Below are positions 1 through 7,784 of a stretch of DNA of 28,990 nt, in pieces (the first letter of the stretch is position 1; every line of letters starts with the position of its first letter). Both the position numbers and the translations under genes were made by a program. Below the pieces are notes generated by a model, which was not told the DNA's origin, searched no databases, and saw nothing but the letters and a program-made list of their open reading frames with translations. The stretch comes from CAYUYV01 sp964474635 (GTDB lineage Bacteria > Pseudomonadota > Alphaproteobacteria > JAJFIK01). The stretch lies in NCBI GenBank assembly GCA_964474635.1, contig CAYYTT010000033.1, positions 1 through 28,990 of the forward strand. The letters run 5' to 3'.

Positions 1-1
1 C

Positions 2-121
2 CTGCTGCGCCGCGACGGTCATTCCCAATTGGTCTACAAGCACGCGATCTCCACCGTGATGCCGTCCCAGCCGGTTCAGCTTTTCGAGGCCGAACCGGAC
101 GCTGCCGCCGAAGTGCAGTGA
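2..121 (+). CDS. hfq: RNA chaperone Hfq, C-terminal part (5' end outside window)
   Basis: Only the last 39 codons are present. They read LLRRDGHSQLVYKHAISTV and so on, which is the Sm2 motif region of Hfq (YKHAIST) with a short acidic tail of about 20 residues. Hfq is a homohexameric RNA chaperone that helps small RNAs pair with mRNAs. The Y-K-H segment belongs to the proximal RNA-binding face in the family. The short tail is usual for alphaproteobacterial Hfq. hflX follows after 49 bases on the same strand, the classic hfq-hflX order. Confidence 0.95.
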   Translation: MLRRDGHSQLVYKHAISTVMPSQPVQLFEAEPDAAAEVQ

Positions 122-124
122 GCC

Positions 125-140
125 GCGGCCGAGGGGCCGC
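125..140 (+). other. Short GC hairpin between hfq and hflX
   Basis: GCGGCC and GGCCGC form a perfect 6-bp stem around a GAGG loop, starting four bases after the hfq stop. No T-run follows, so it is not a convincing intrinsic terminator. It could stabilise the 3' end of hfq mRNA or only partly attenuate read-through into hflX. Confidence 0.3.
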
Positions 141-170
141 TGCGTCTGTCGGCGGACGAGGGCAAAGATC

Positions 171-1601
171 GTGAACGGTGACGCGGACGAAACACCAGAA
201 TTCAGCCGCAAGGACTCCCATCGCTACAGCGCCGCGCGGGACGCGGCGCCAACGCGCGCCCTGGTGCTTGAGCCTTACTTGAAAACCGACATGCCCGGCA
301 CGGACCGGGATCCGGAAAGCCGCCTTGAAGAGGCGGTTGGGCTTGCCCGGGCGATTGCGCTGGAGATCGTTGGTGCGCAGACGGTGCCCCTGTCTGGCCA
401 ACGCTCCTCAAGCCTGTTCGGTGCAGGCCAGGTCGAGACCATTAAAGAGCGCGTTCTGGCCGAAGACATTGTGCTTGTGGTCGTCGATGCGGCCGTGACC
501 CCGACCCAGCAGCGCAATCTGGAGCGGGCCTGGAACGCCAAGGTGCTCGACCGGACCGGTCTGATCCTGGAGATTTTTGGCGATCGTGCGCGCACCCGCG
601 AGGGCACGCTCCAGGTTGAACTGGCGCATATGCTTTATCAAAAAAGCCGGCTCGTGCGGTCCTGGACCCACCTGGAGCGCCAGCGCGGGGGCCGCGGCTT
701 TCTCGGCGGACCGGGTGAAACCCAGATCGAATCGGACCGGCGCGTGCTCCAGGACCGGATCACAAAGATCCGCCGGCAGCTTGAGACCGTGACCCGCACC
801 CGCCAGCTCCATCGCGCCGGGCGCAAAAAGGTGCCCTATCCCATCATCGCGCTGGTCGGTTACACCAATGCCGGCAAGTCGACACTGTTCAATCGGATCA
901 CGGAGGCGGATGTTCTGGCCAAGGACATGCTGTTCGCGACCCTTGATCCGACCATGCGGGCCATGACTTTGCCCTCGGGACGCCAGGTCATCCTGTCCGA
1001 CACGGTTGGCTTCATTTCCGATCTGCCGACGACGCTGGTCGCGGCCTTCCGCGCCACCCTCGAAGAAGTCCTTGAGGCCGATCTCGTGGTCCATGTGCGC
1101 GATGCCGCGAGCGCGCAGGGGGACCGGGAAGCCCAGGATGTGCTGGCGGTGCTGGCCGAACTCGGCATTGGGGAGGAAGATGGGCGCCCGCGCATCACGG
1201 TCCATAACAAGGCCGATCTGCTTGCCCTTGAGCACCGCGAGGCGCTTGAACGGCGCACGGACCTTGAGGGGGATGACGTGGGCAATCCCGGCAGGGCGTC
1301 CTGCGTTCTTTCGGCCGTCACTGGCGACGGCATTACGGGCTTCCTCGCACTGGTCGACCGTATGCTGAGTGATCGGCGAACCGTGGTCGACCTGGAACTG
1401 CCTGGTTGGGACGGGGCGGGGCTCGCCTGGCTGCACCGCAACACGCAGATCCTGGAGCGGGACGACCGGCCCGACGGGCAGGTCCGTTTGCGTGTCGGGC
1501 TCGACGATAAGGCGCTGGGGCGCCTGCGCCAATGGCTTGACGGCGCGGCCCCCGCCGACGGGGGCGAGGCCCCAAAAGTGATCAGTATGGCGGCCGACTG
1601 A
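171..1601 (+). CDS. hflX: GTPase HflX, ribosome-splitting stress factor
   Basis: HflX is a translational GTPase-like protein that binds 50S or 70S ribosomes and splits stalled ribosomes, notably after heat stress. The 476-residue product has the HflX N-terminal domain, then the family-specific glycine-rich segment GGPGETQIESDRR at about residues 179-191. The G domain follows with P-loop GYTNAGKS (230-237), G3 DTVG (277-280) and G4 NKAD (346-349). The start is GTG at 171, preceded by GAGGG eight bases upstream. No ATG gives a better-placed ribosome binding site. Its length is somewhat above E. coli HflX because of an N-terminal extension of about 30 residues and a longer C-terminal tail, common in alphaproteobacteria. 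It is likely cotranscribed with hfq upstream and the phosphatase gene downstream. Confidence 0.96.
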   Translation: MNGDADETPEFSRKDSHRYSAARDAAPTRALVLEPYLKTDMPGTDRDPESRLEEAVGLARAIALEIVGAQTVPLSGQRSSSLFGAGQVETIKERVLAEDIVLVVVDAAVTPTQQRNLERAWNAKVLDRTGLILEIFGDRARTREGTLQVELAHMLYQKSRLVRSWTHLERQRGGRGFLGGPGETQIESDRRVLQDRITKIRRQLETVTRTRQLHRAGRKKVPYPIIALVGYTNAGKSTLFNRITEADVLAKDMLFATLDPTMRAMTLPSGRQVILSDTVGFISDLPTTLVAAFRATLEEVLEADLVVHVRDAASAQGDREAQDVLAVLAELGIGEEDGRPRITVHNKADLLALEHREALERRTDLEGDDVGNPGRASCVLSAVTGDGITGFLALVDRMLSDRRTVVDLELPGWDGAGLAWLHRNTQILERDDRPDGQVRLRVGLDDKALGRLRQWLDGAAPADGGEAPKVISMAAD

Positions 1602-1635
1602 CGGATGGCGCGCACAGACGCAAAGGAGAGGGGCC

Positions 1636-2457
1636 GTGATGGGAAGACCGGTGGATATGGACGCGGTCAGTACCCTGATCCGCACCGTGGCGGGCGAAGA
1701 GGTCATGCCGCGCTGGCGCAATCTCAGCAGTGACGAAATCTTCGAAAAGGGCCCGGGCGACCAGGTCACGCAAGCCGATCTCGCGACCGAGCGACGCCTG
1801 ACCGAGGGCCTGAGCGCTCTGTTGCCCGGTTCCCTCGTGGTGGGCGAGGAGGCTGTCGCGGGGGACGAAGGCATCCTCGACCGGCTGCAGGAGGATGGCT
1901 ATGTCTGGGTGATCGACCCGGTCGATGGCACGGCGAATTTTGCGCGGGGCACGGATGTGTTTTGCGTCATGGTGGCGCTGGTGCGCGGCGGACAGACCGT
2001 GGCCGGCTGGATCTATCTGCCCGTGGACGATGCCATGGCCGTGGCCGAACTCGGGGCCGGCGCGCGTCTTGACGGGACCCCCTTCACGCCCTCGACCCTG
2101 ACGGAGCCCATGCGGATGCGGGCCTCGGTCCATGTGCGTTATATGCCCAAGGAAAAGGGACGCCTCGTGCGCCCGCGCCTGTCGGTCTTCCGCTCCAACC
2201 GGGAATTTTACTGCGCCGGGCAGACCTATGTGCACCTGGCGCGCGGCGATCTCGATCTGGCGTTTTTCTGGCGCACCAAATCCTGGGACCATGCCATGGG
2301 CGCACTGATTGTCAGCGAAGCGGGCGGGCGTGTGGCCTTTCTCGACGATGTGGACTATCGGCCCGACATTCGCGACCAGGTGGGTCTGCTCGCCGTGGCC
2401 AAGGCCGACCAGTGGCACCCGGTGCGCGATATCCTCTGGTCAGGCGAACCCGCCTAG
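1636..2457 (+). CDS. Inositol monophosphatase-family phosphatase
   Basis: This is a Mg2+-dependent phosphatase of the inositol monophosphatase/CysQ/FBPase superfamily. The motifs are all visible: GDQVTQADL near residue 41 (metal-site Asp region), GEE at 70-72, DPVDGTANF at 94-102 and SWDHAMGALIVSEAGG at about 216-231. The catalytic metal ligands are therefore intact. The substrate (inositol phosphate, histidinol phosphate or PAP) cannot be read from sequence. The start may be GTG 1636 or the adjacent ATG 1639. AGGAG at 1624-1628 sits 7 and 10 bases away, respectively. It lies 34 bases after hflX, so it is probably in the hfq-hflX operon. It faces mazG tail to tail, with 52 bases between them. 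Confidence 0.9.
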   Translation: MMGRPVDMDAVSTLIRTVAGEEVMPRWRNLSSDEIFEKGPGDQVTQADLATERRLTEGLSALLPGSLVVGEEAVAGDEGILDRLQEDGYVWVIDPVDGTANFARGTDVFCVMVALVRGGQTVAGWIYLPVDDAMAVAELGAGARLDGTPFTPSTLTEPMRMRASVHVRYMPKEKGRLVRPRLSVFRSNREFYCAGQTYVHLARGDLDLAFFWRTKSWDHAMGALIVSEAGGRVAFLDDVDYRPDIRDQVGLLAVAKADQWHPVRDILWSGEPA

Positions 2458-2509
2458 GGCTGCGACGGGGCGCGCGGCTTGTCCCCGATTGGGCTCGCGG
2501 TCTTAATCG

Positions 2510-3442
2510 TCAGTCGCCGGCTTTTTCTTCGCGTTTGGCCAGTTGCCACAGGTCGTCTAGCGTTTCGGGCGGCACGGAACCGGTGGCGATCTCGCTCCCG
2601 CGCTCCCGGGCAAAGCGTTCCATGGCCCGGAAACGCCGCTCGAATTTGGCATTGGCATCGCGCAGGGCCGTTTCGGCATCGAGCCCGAGTTTGCGCCCCA
2701 GGCTGACCATCACAAAGAGAAGATCGCCATACTCCTCGGCGATGCGTGCCTGCGTACCGCCCTGTTCGACTTCCTCGGCCAGTTCACCGGCTTCCTCGAC
2801 GACCTTGGCGAGTACGCCGTCCGCATCGTCCCAATCGAAGCCCACCCGGGCGACACGCTTTTGCAGCTTTTCCGACCGCAGCAGCGCGGGCAGGGCCAGG
2901 GGCACATCGTCGAGCACGCCGCTTATGTCCTGGCCGCGCCGTGCGGCGGAGGCCGCCCGTTCCTCCGCCTTCTGGGCCTCCCAGGTGCCATGCACGGGGC
3001 CGCCGGCGCGCTCGGCGTGCGATCCGAAAACATGGGGGTGCCGGCGGATCATCTTGTCACAGATGGCCTCGACCACGTCGGCGAACGTGAAGGCCCCCTG
3101 GTCCTGGGCGATGGCCGAATGGAAGACCACTTGAAGCAAAAGATCGCCAAGCTCGTCCTTGATGCCGACGGTGTCCTGCTCGCGGATGGCGTCGGCGACC
3201 TCATAGGCCTCTTCGATGGTGTAGGGCGCGATGGTGTTGAAGGTTTGCTCCCGGTCCCAGGCACAGCCGTGATCGGGATGGCGCAAATCCGCCATAACCG
3301 ACAATAGCGCTTCGATGCGGCGGCGATCCTCAGGGATCTGCGCGCCCGGCGCGCCCGGCGCGGGCGGGTCCGAAGGGGGCGTGTCTTGGTTTGGCAGGCC
3401 GGACGGGGCGTCGGGTGCGGTTGCCGGATCGGATGGGCACAT
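2510..3442 (-). CDS. mazG: Nucleoside triphosphate pyrophosphohydrolase MazG
   Basis: MazG hydrolyses (d)NTPs to NMP and PPi, cleaning the nucleotide pool and modulating ppGpp responses. The 310-residue protein holds two all-alpha NTP-PPase repeats. The first has CAWDREQTF, then EEAYE at 77-81 and KDELGD at 95-100. The second has EEAGE at 216-220 and EEYGD at 236-240. Both acidic clusters that bind Mg2+ are kept. Compared with E. coli MazG there is a Pro/Ala/Gly-rich N-terminal extension of about 38 residues. Its reality depends on the start at 3442, which has AAAAGG about eight bases upstream. No internal ATG nearer the conserved core is well placed. A tail-to-tail position beside hflX and the phosphatase gene fits alphaproteobacterial layouts. 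Confidence 0.94.
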   Translation of the reverse strand: MCPSDPATAPDAPSGLPNQDTPPSDPPAPGAPGAQIPEDRRRIEALLSVMADLRHPDHGCAWDREQTFNTIAPYTIEEAYEVADAIREQDTVGIKDELGDLLLQVVFHSAIAQDQGAFTFADVVEAICDKMIRRHPHVFGSHAERAGGPVHGTWEAQKAEERAASAARRGQDISGVLDDVPLALPALLRSEKLQKRVARVGFDWDDADGVLAKVVEEAGELAEEVEQGGTQARIAEEYGDLLFVMVSLGRKLGLDAETALRDANAKFERRFRAMERFARERGSEIATGSVPPETLDDLWQLAKREEKAGD

Positions 3443-3711
3443 GGGTCTGGCCTTTTGGCTCGGGGCGTCGCCTCGGCTGGGGTGCCGCGGGGCCTGTGAC
3501 GGGCTGCACGAAAGACACGCGTGCGGGTGACCTTGTGATTTCAGATTTGCCGGCCCGGCGCCAGTCCGGGGCGGCCCCTTGCGCGCGGGCCCGGCGCTGA
3601 ACGGCGGCAGGCCCGGGCGGCCGACCGGTCCGACCCGTTGCGGCGCGTCATGGCGATTTGGCGGGCGAGGGCGCCCGATCTCTCACAGCTTTGTCACAAA
3701 TTTTAGTGCGA

Positions 3712-3742
3712 CTGTCAGATAGTGTGTCTTTTTGCGTGTAAT
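3712..3742 (+). promoter_or_regulatory. Possible sigma70-type promoter for the 58-aa gene
   Basis: CTGTCA (3712-3717) resembles a -35 box and TGTAAT (3737-3742) a -10 box, with a rather long 19-base spacer, inside the AT-rich part of the gap. If right, the mRNA would carry a leader of about 200 nt before the start at 3956. This is a pattern match only. Confidence 0.25.
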
Positions 3743-3899
3743 CTTAGATGTGTTGCGCTTAAGGCGGCGTCATACCTGACCAGGTTGTAAATCCTTCAAT
3801 GCTGTAACTTGATCTGCCCTGGGGCGTGAGTGCCAATGCGCGCGGCGTCGCGAAAAGGCGCTTGTGACCCATGCCGGTGGTGAACGGATGATCGACTTT

Positions 3900-3919
3900 C
3901 TGTTCGGACCTGTTCGGAC
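3900..3919. repeat. Perfect 10-bp tandem repeat in the leader of the small gene
   Basis: CTGTTCGGAC occurs twice head to tail with a 10-base pitch, about one helical turn, ending 36 bases before the start codon at 3956. It may be a protein binding site or a simple duplication. Confidence 0.7.
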
Positions 3920-3955
3920 TGTCGGTGTGGGGATCTTAAACTCAGGAGGTTAACC

Positions 3956-4132
3956 ATGACCGATCGTCAAGACATCGCCGTCGATTCCCGCGTTGAAGCC
4001 GGTGAGCCCGGTTCGTCCGAATTCGACACCGGCCGCGTCGTCGAGATCGATGGCGACATGGCTACGGTTGCTTGGGACAAGGGTGAGCAGTCCAGCCACC
4101 CGATCAGCGAGCTGCGTGCTGCCAGCGCCTGA
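3956..4132 (+). CDS. Small acidic 58-residue protein, unknown family
   Basis: This short gene has unusually strong expression signals. A perfect AGGAGG (3944-3949) lies six bases before ATG 3956, and a 14-bp-stem terminator follows its TGA at 4132. The protein starts MTDRQDIAVDSRVEAGE and its core reads GRVVEIDGDMATVAWDKGEQ. That core looks like a small beta-barrel (SH3/KOW/Tudor-like) with alternating hydrophobic strands, but I cannot assign a family. It has no signal peptide, membrane segment or cysteine. Codons ending in T (CGT, GCT, GGT) are more frequent than in neighbouring genes, which in many bacteria marks high expression. It is monocistronic by its flanks. It could regulate or bind nucleic acid, but that is speculation. 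Confidence 0.8.
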   Translation: MTDRQDIAVDSRVEAGEPGSSEFDTGRVVEIDGDMATVAWDKGEQSSHPISELRAASA

Positions 4133-4189
4133 TACAAGGGCCTGACGATAGTCAGTATCAACAATAAATAAGAACCGTACGAATTAGGC

Positions 4190-4238
4190 GAAGGGCGGAC
4201 ACGCAATGACCGTGTCCGCCCTTCTTGGCTTTTGTTTT
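4190..4238 (+). terminator. Intrinsic terminator after the 58-aa gene
   Basis: GAAGGGCGGACACG (4190-4203) pairs perfectly with CGTGTCCGCCCTTC (4211-4224) around a 7-base loop, followed by a T-rich tract (TTGGCTTTTGTTTT). The T-rich side is on +, so it terminates the small gene. There is little U-tract for the opposite direction, although it also lies just past the end of the M16 gene on -. Confidence 0.92.
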
Positions 4239-4262
4239 ACAGCGTGGGGTGACGAGCGCGCG

Positions 4263-7034
4263 TCACTTCACCAGGTTGCCGTTCACATCCATGGTTTCGA
4301 TGTCGGCGATCTTAAGGGCCTTCAGGGGCTCCTCGATCTTGGACCGGTCGCCAACCACCAGCCACACCACGCCGGAGGGTTTCAGCACCCGGTCGGCCAT
4401 GGCCGAGATCGTCTTCAGGTCAAGCGCCTTGTACGCATCCGGCAGGGTGGTCGGATAATCGAAGGGCCGGCCGTACCGGTGGCTCGACGCCAGGGAGCCC
4501 AGAACATCGCCGGATGTCTCGTACTGGCCCGGCAGGGACCGGGTGTTGTTGAGCATGACCCGGGTGAGTTCTTTCTGGGTGGCCGGACGCTTGTCCTTGA
4601 TCTCCTTCAGCTCCCGAACGAGTTCGGCGAGGGATTCGGCCGTCTTGTCGGTCTGCACCGGTGCGTAGATCACGAAGGGCCGCTGGGCCTTTGCCCCGAA
4701 CAGGATCGTGCGCGCGCCGTAGGACCAGCCCTTTTCCTCCCGCAGGTTCATATTGACCCGGGCATTGAAATCGCCGCCGAGGACCTCGTTCATGGCCTCG
4801 ATGGCGATGTTCTGCTCATCGCCCGATGGGGGCGCAACATGGCCGGCGAGGATCATGGACTGGGGTGATCCCGGACGGTCCACGATGATCACCCGCGGCG
4901 TGTCGGGGATGGACACCGGCGCGATGTTCTTGCGCGGGCGGGCCCGGCGGTTGGTTTTCCACGCACCGAGATGCTTCTCAAGGATCGGCATCAGATCCTC
5001 GAGCGTGGTGTCGCCGACCACGAACAAAACGCCGTTGTCCGGGCGGATCCAGTTGGCGTGGAACGTCACGAGATCCTCACGGGACAGCGAGGAGATGGAC
5101 GCTTCCGTACCCGTCCCGGTAAAGGGCACACCATAGGCGTGGCCGTCGCCATACATGAGCGGCGGCAAGAGGCGCAGGGCAATCGAGATGGGATTGGCCT
5201 GTTCCTGGCGGATGCCGGCCAGCCAGCGCTGGCGACGCCGGTCGATTTCCTCCTGGCTGAAGGCCGGCTCGCGGACCATTTCGGCCATCAGGCCCACGCT
5301 CTGGTCGAGATTTTCAGTGAGCGCGGACAGGCGGGCGATGGAGACGTCCACATTGGATGCCGTGGACAGTTCCGCCCCAAGACGTTCCGCGGCGGCTGCA
5401 AGCTCGAGAGCGCTCTTTGACTTTGTGCCCTCTTCCAGCATGGCCATGGCGAAACTCGCCGTGCCCAGCGTGCCGCCCTGGTCGGCCGCGTAGCCGGCAT
5501 CGAACTGGAGCGACATGTCCACGACCGGGATCGTGGCGCGGCGGGCGAAGACGACCTTGAGGCCGTTCTTGAGGCTCGCTTCCTCCACTGCCGGGAAGGT
5601 CAGATCGGGCGTGCTGTCGACACCCGGAAGGGCGGAGCGGTCGGCGCCGCCGCCGCTGGTGGTATACTCTTTGAAGGGTTCGACCGTAAGCTGATAAAAG
5701 CCCGTCTTCATCCACTTGCGCGCGGCGCTGAGCGTCGAGGCCGGCGTTGAGGCGGCGATGCGGTCGAGTTCCGTCTGGTAAAAGCCCGGATCGCCCGCGT
5801 AAAGCTCACCTTGCGCAAGGGTGACGGCCTTGCCGCCGAAGCCGCCGACTTTTTCAAGTCCGCGCACCGTGTCCGCGATGGTCTTGGTCTTGACGAGTTC
5901 GACTTCGTCTTTCCTCGGACCGTCTTTCAGATAGTCGGCCAGCACGGCGTCGATCTCAGCGGAGACGCGCTCGACGGTCTCCCCGTCTTTCACATCTACC
6001 GTAATGCCGAGGATATTCGAAATCTCCAGATCATAGAGATAGACATTCACATCCGTGGCGATCTGCAGATCGTAAACGAGCCGCTTGTAGAGCCGCGAGT
6101 TCTTGCCATCGCCGAGCACGCGGCCCGTGACCTCAAGCTCCCGGGCCGTTTTCGTCGTGCGGCCCGGCACCGTCCACAGACGATAGATGCGCGTCTGGGG
6201 CACCCGGTCCTGCATGGTCTCATAGATGTTGGCCTCGCGGGTGGGCACGATGGCCTTGGGCTGGCGCAGGGGCGGTCCGGCTTGGATGTCGCCGAAATAC
6301 TTCTCCACCATGGGCCGCGCCGTTTCCGCGTCGATGTCGCCGGCCAGCACCAGAACGGCATTGTCCGGGCCATAATAAGTGCGGAACCACTCCTGGACGT
6401 CCTCAAGGGAGGCGGCGTTCAGGTCATCCATGGACCCAATGACACTGTGGTTGTAGGGATGATCGTACGGGAACAGACGTTCCAGGATGGCGTAGAACAC
6501 TTTGCCATAGGGCCGGTTGTCGCCCTGGCGCTTTTCGTTCTTCACCACGTCGCGCTGCTCGTCGAGCTTGTCCTGGGTAACGGCGCCGAGCAGGTGGCCC
6601 ATCCGATCCGATTCCATCCACAGGATGCGGTCAAGCGCCGTGGTCGGCACGGTCTGGAAGTAATTGGTGCGGTCAAAGGACGTTGTGCCATTCAGGTCCG
6701 TGGCCCCCACTTCCGTAAGCGGACCGAACCATTCGTCGTCGTAGTTTTCCGTCCCGTTGAACATCAGGTGCTCGAACAGGTGGGCAAAACCGGACTGGCC
6801 CTTGGGCTCGTTCTTCGATCCCACGTGGTACCACACGCTGACCGCAACGACGGGCGCCTTGCGATCCTCGTGGACGACCACCCGCAGGCCGTTGGGCAGG
6901 GTAAATTTTTCAAAGTTGATGTCGACCTTGGCCGCCTCGGTCGGCGCCGCGTCGACTGGGGCCGGCGCGGCGAACAGCAAGGCCCCTAGGCCCAGCATCG
7001 CGCCGGTCGCGCAAGACAGTATTGTCCGTCCCAT
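4263..7034 (-). CDS. Exported double-domain M16 zinc metallopeptidase (pitrilysin/PqqL type)
   Basis: The 923-residue protein joins two M16 halves in one chain. A signal peptide (residues 1 to about 29, ending near VDAA) sends it to the periplasm. The first half has the inverted zinc motif HLFEH at 85-89 and the distal Glu in RDVVKNE near 167, so it should be catalytic. The second half begins near residue 500 (LKNGLKVVFARR). At the equivalent place it reads GTASFAMAMLEEGT, with no HxxEH, so it is the usual inactive clamshell partner. Many proteobacteria encode the two halves as separate genes. Substrates in the family are small unfolded proteins or peptides. The start at 7034 is supported by AGGAG six bases upstream. 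The gene is divergent from the NUDIX gene. Confidence 0.93.
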   Translation of the reverse strand: MGRTILSCATGAMLGLGALLFAAPAPVDAAPTEAAKVDINFEKFTLPNGLRVVVHEDRKAPVVAVSVWYHVGSKNEPKGQSGFAHLFEHLMFNGTENYDDEWFGPLTEVGATDLNGTTSFDRTNYFQTVPTTALDRILWMESDRMGHLLGAVTQDKLDEQRDVVKNEKRQGDNRPYGKVFYAILERLFPYDHPYNHSVIGSMDDLNAASLEDVQEWFRTYYGPDNAVLVLAGDIDAETARPMVEKYFGDIQAGPPLRQPKAIVPTREANIYETMQDRVPQTRIYRLWTVPGRTTKTARELEVTGRVLGDGKNSRLYKRLVYDLQIATDVNVYLYDLEISNILGITVDVKDGETVERVSAEIDAVLADYLKDGPRKDEVELVKTKTIADTVRGLEKVGGFGGKAVTLAQGELYAGDPGFYQTELDRIAASTPASTLSAARKWMKTGFYQLTVEPFKEYTTSGGGADRSALPGVDSTPDLTFPAVEEASLKNGLKVVFARRATIPVVDMSLQFDAGYAADQGGTLGTASFAMAMLEEGTKSKSALELAAAAERLGAELSTASNVDVSIARLSALTENLDQSVGLMAEMVREPAFSQEEIDRRRQRWLAGIRQEQANPISIALRLLPPLMYGDGHAYGVPFTGTGTEASISSLSREDLVTFHANWIRPDNGVLFVVGDTTLEDLMPILEKHLGAWKTNRRARPRKNIAPVSIPDTPRVIIVDRPGSPQSMILAGHVAPPSGDEQNIAIEAMNEVLGGDFNARVNMNLREEKGWSYGARTILFGAKAQRPFVIYAPVQTDKTAESLAELVRELKEIKDKRPATQKELTRVMLNNTRSLPGQYETSGDVLGSLASSHRYGRPFDYPTTLPDAYKALDLKTISAMADRVLKPSGVVWLVVGDRSKIEEPLKALKIADIETMDVNGNLVK

Positions 7035-7132
7035 GGAGGTCTCCTCTGATGGGAAGTTATTGATTCAAGTCGCTTATTTCGGACAGGGGCGCAGGCGCCC
7101 CCGCCGCTGGCGCACCCTAACCCATTTGCGCA

Positions 7133-7161
7133 ATTGTACCCAAAACACGGACAGTTTGCAG
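7133..7161 (-). promoter_or_regulatory. Possible promoter of the M16 peptidase gene
   Basis: On the minus strand CTGCAA (7161-7156), a 17-base spacer and TACAAT (7138-7133) resemble a sigma70 promoter, about 95 bases before the start codon. The -35 match is weak. The transcript would include a GC palindrome, GGGGCGC-AG-GCGCCCC (plus-strand 7086-7101), about 52-67 bases before the ATG. Confidence 0.35.
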
Positions 7162-7283
7162 CGCGACAGGCGCACTAAACCTTGGCGGGCATCACCTTGG
7201 GGCTTGCGGTCCGGCGGCCCGGTGGCGAAGCTGCGCCGGCGCACACACAAGCGCGCGCCGCGGGAAAAAACGGGGGCGAGCCC

Positions 7284-7784
7284 ATGACGCAGACGGTCAA
7301 GGAAATTTACAGCACACGCGACAAGGGCGATCTGCCGCCCCTGCCGCGCGAGGTTCCGGCGTTCTACGCCGGCGTTGTATTGTGGGGCCGGTCAGGCTCG
7401 CTGCTGCTCCAACTGCGCGACAACATCCCGGGCATCGCCAATCCGGGCCAGATCGGCACCTTTGGCGGCGGCGCGGAGGCGGGCGAGACGCCTGAGGAGG
7501 CGGCCATCCGCGAAATCAAGGAAGAACTCAATATCGATCTTCAGCCCACGCAGCTTATTCACTTGCTGAATTTTTATCGGACCTTCCAGGGCCCAACAAC
7601 CTTGAAGATCTACTGTTTTGGCGCGCTCGATATCGAGGAGGACTCAGTTGCGTGTAGCGAAGGGCAGCTTGTGCGCATCGATCCCGAAGCCCTCGACGCG
7701 GTGGAGAACATGACCGAAGCCTGCCTCGTCTCGGCCCGCCATCTCATCGCCCATGTCAAAGAAAAGGGCTCAAACCATGACTGA
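7284..7784 (+). CDS. NUDIX hydrolase
   Basis: NUDIX enzymes hydrolyse nucleoside diphosphates linked to another moiety. The Nudix box spans residues 62-84 (GGAEAGE, then REIKEELNI). It keeps the REUxEE metal-binding core but has Asn83 where the consensus has Gly, a tolerated change. I start it at ATG 7284, giving 166 residues. The frame stays open upstream to 7182, but those 34 residues are Gly/Ala/Arg-rich and match no NUDIX N-terminus. A weak GGGGGCGAG precedes 7284. Its last eight bases overlap the start of the enoyl-CoA hydratase gene, so the two are probably translationally coupled. The substrate is not predictable; a CoA- or nucleotide-derived pyrophosphate would suit the neighbour, but this is inference. 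Confidence 0.9.
   Translation: MTQTVKEIYSTRDKGDLPPLPREVPAFYAGVVLWGRSGSLLLQLRDNIPGIANPGQIGTFGGGAEAGETPEEAAIREIKEELNIDLQPTQLIHLLNFYRTFQGPTTLKIYCFGALDIEEDSVACSEGQLVRIDPEALDAVENMTEACLVSARHLIAHVKEKGSNHD

Larger units (their letters stand above)
3443..3955. other. Long AT-richer intergenic leader region between mazG and a small gene
   Basis: I see no credible protein gene in this 513-base gap. About 3680-3800 is clearly richer in A/T than its surroundings, as expected for promoters serving mazG (-) and the small gene at 3956 (+). The part from about 3745 to 3955 would form a leader of roughly 200 nt. It carries a perfect 10-bp tandem repeat at 3900-3919. No riboswitch family is recognisable by eye. 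Confidence 0.5.

Noticed and set aside
408..1874. 488-codon open frame on - across hflX and the phosphatase gene
   Set aside because: It spans two well-supported genes in antisense and their intergenic gap, with no domain of its own.
4206..4868. 220-codon open frame on + with good-looking length
   Set aside because: It begins inside the terminator loop and runs antisense through the M16 peptidase gene. It lacks a ribosome binding site and its His/Gly/Asp-rich composition is the usual mirror of a GC-rich gene.
5811..6989. 392-codon open frame on + opposite the M16 peptidase
   Set aside because: It has no ribosome binding site and no recognisable domain, and the opposite strand encodes the zinc motif region.
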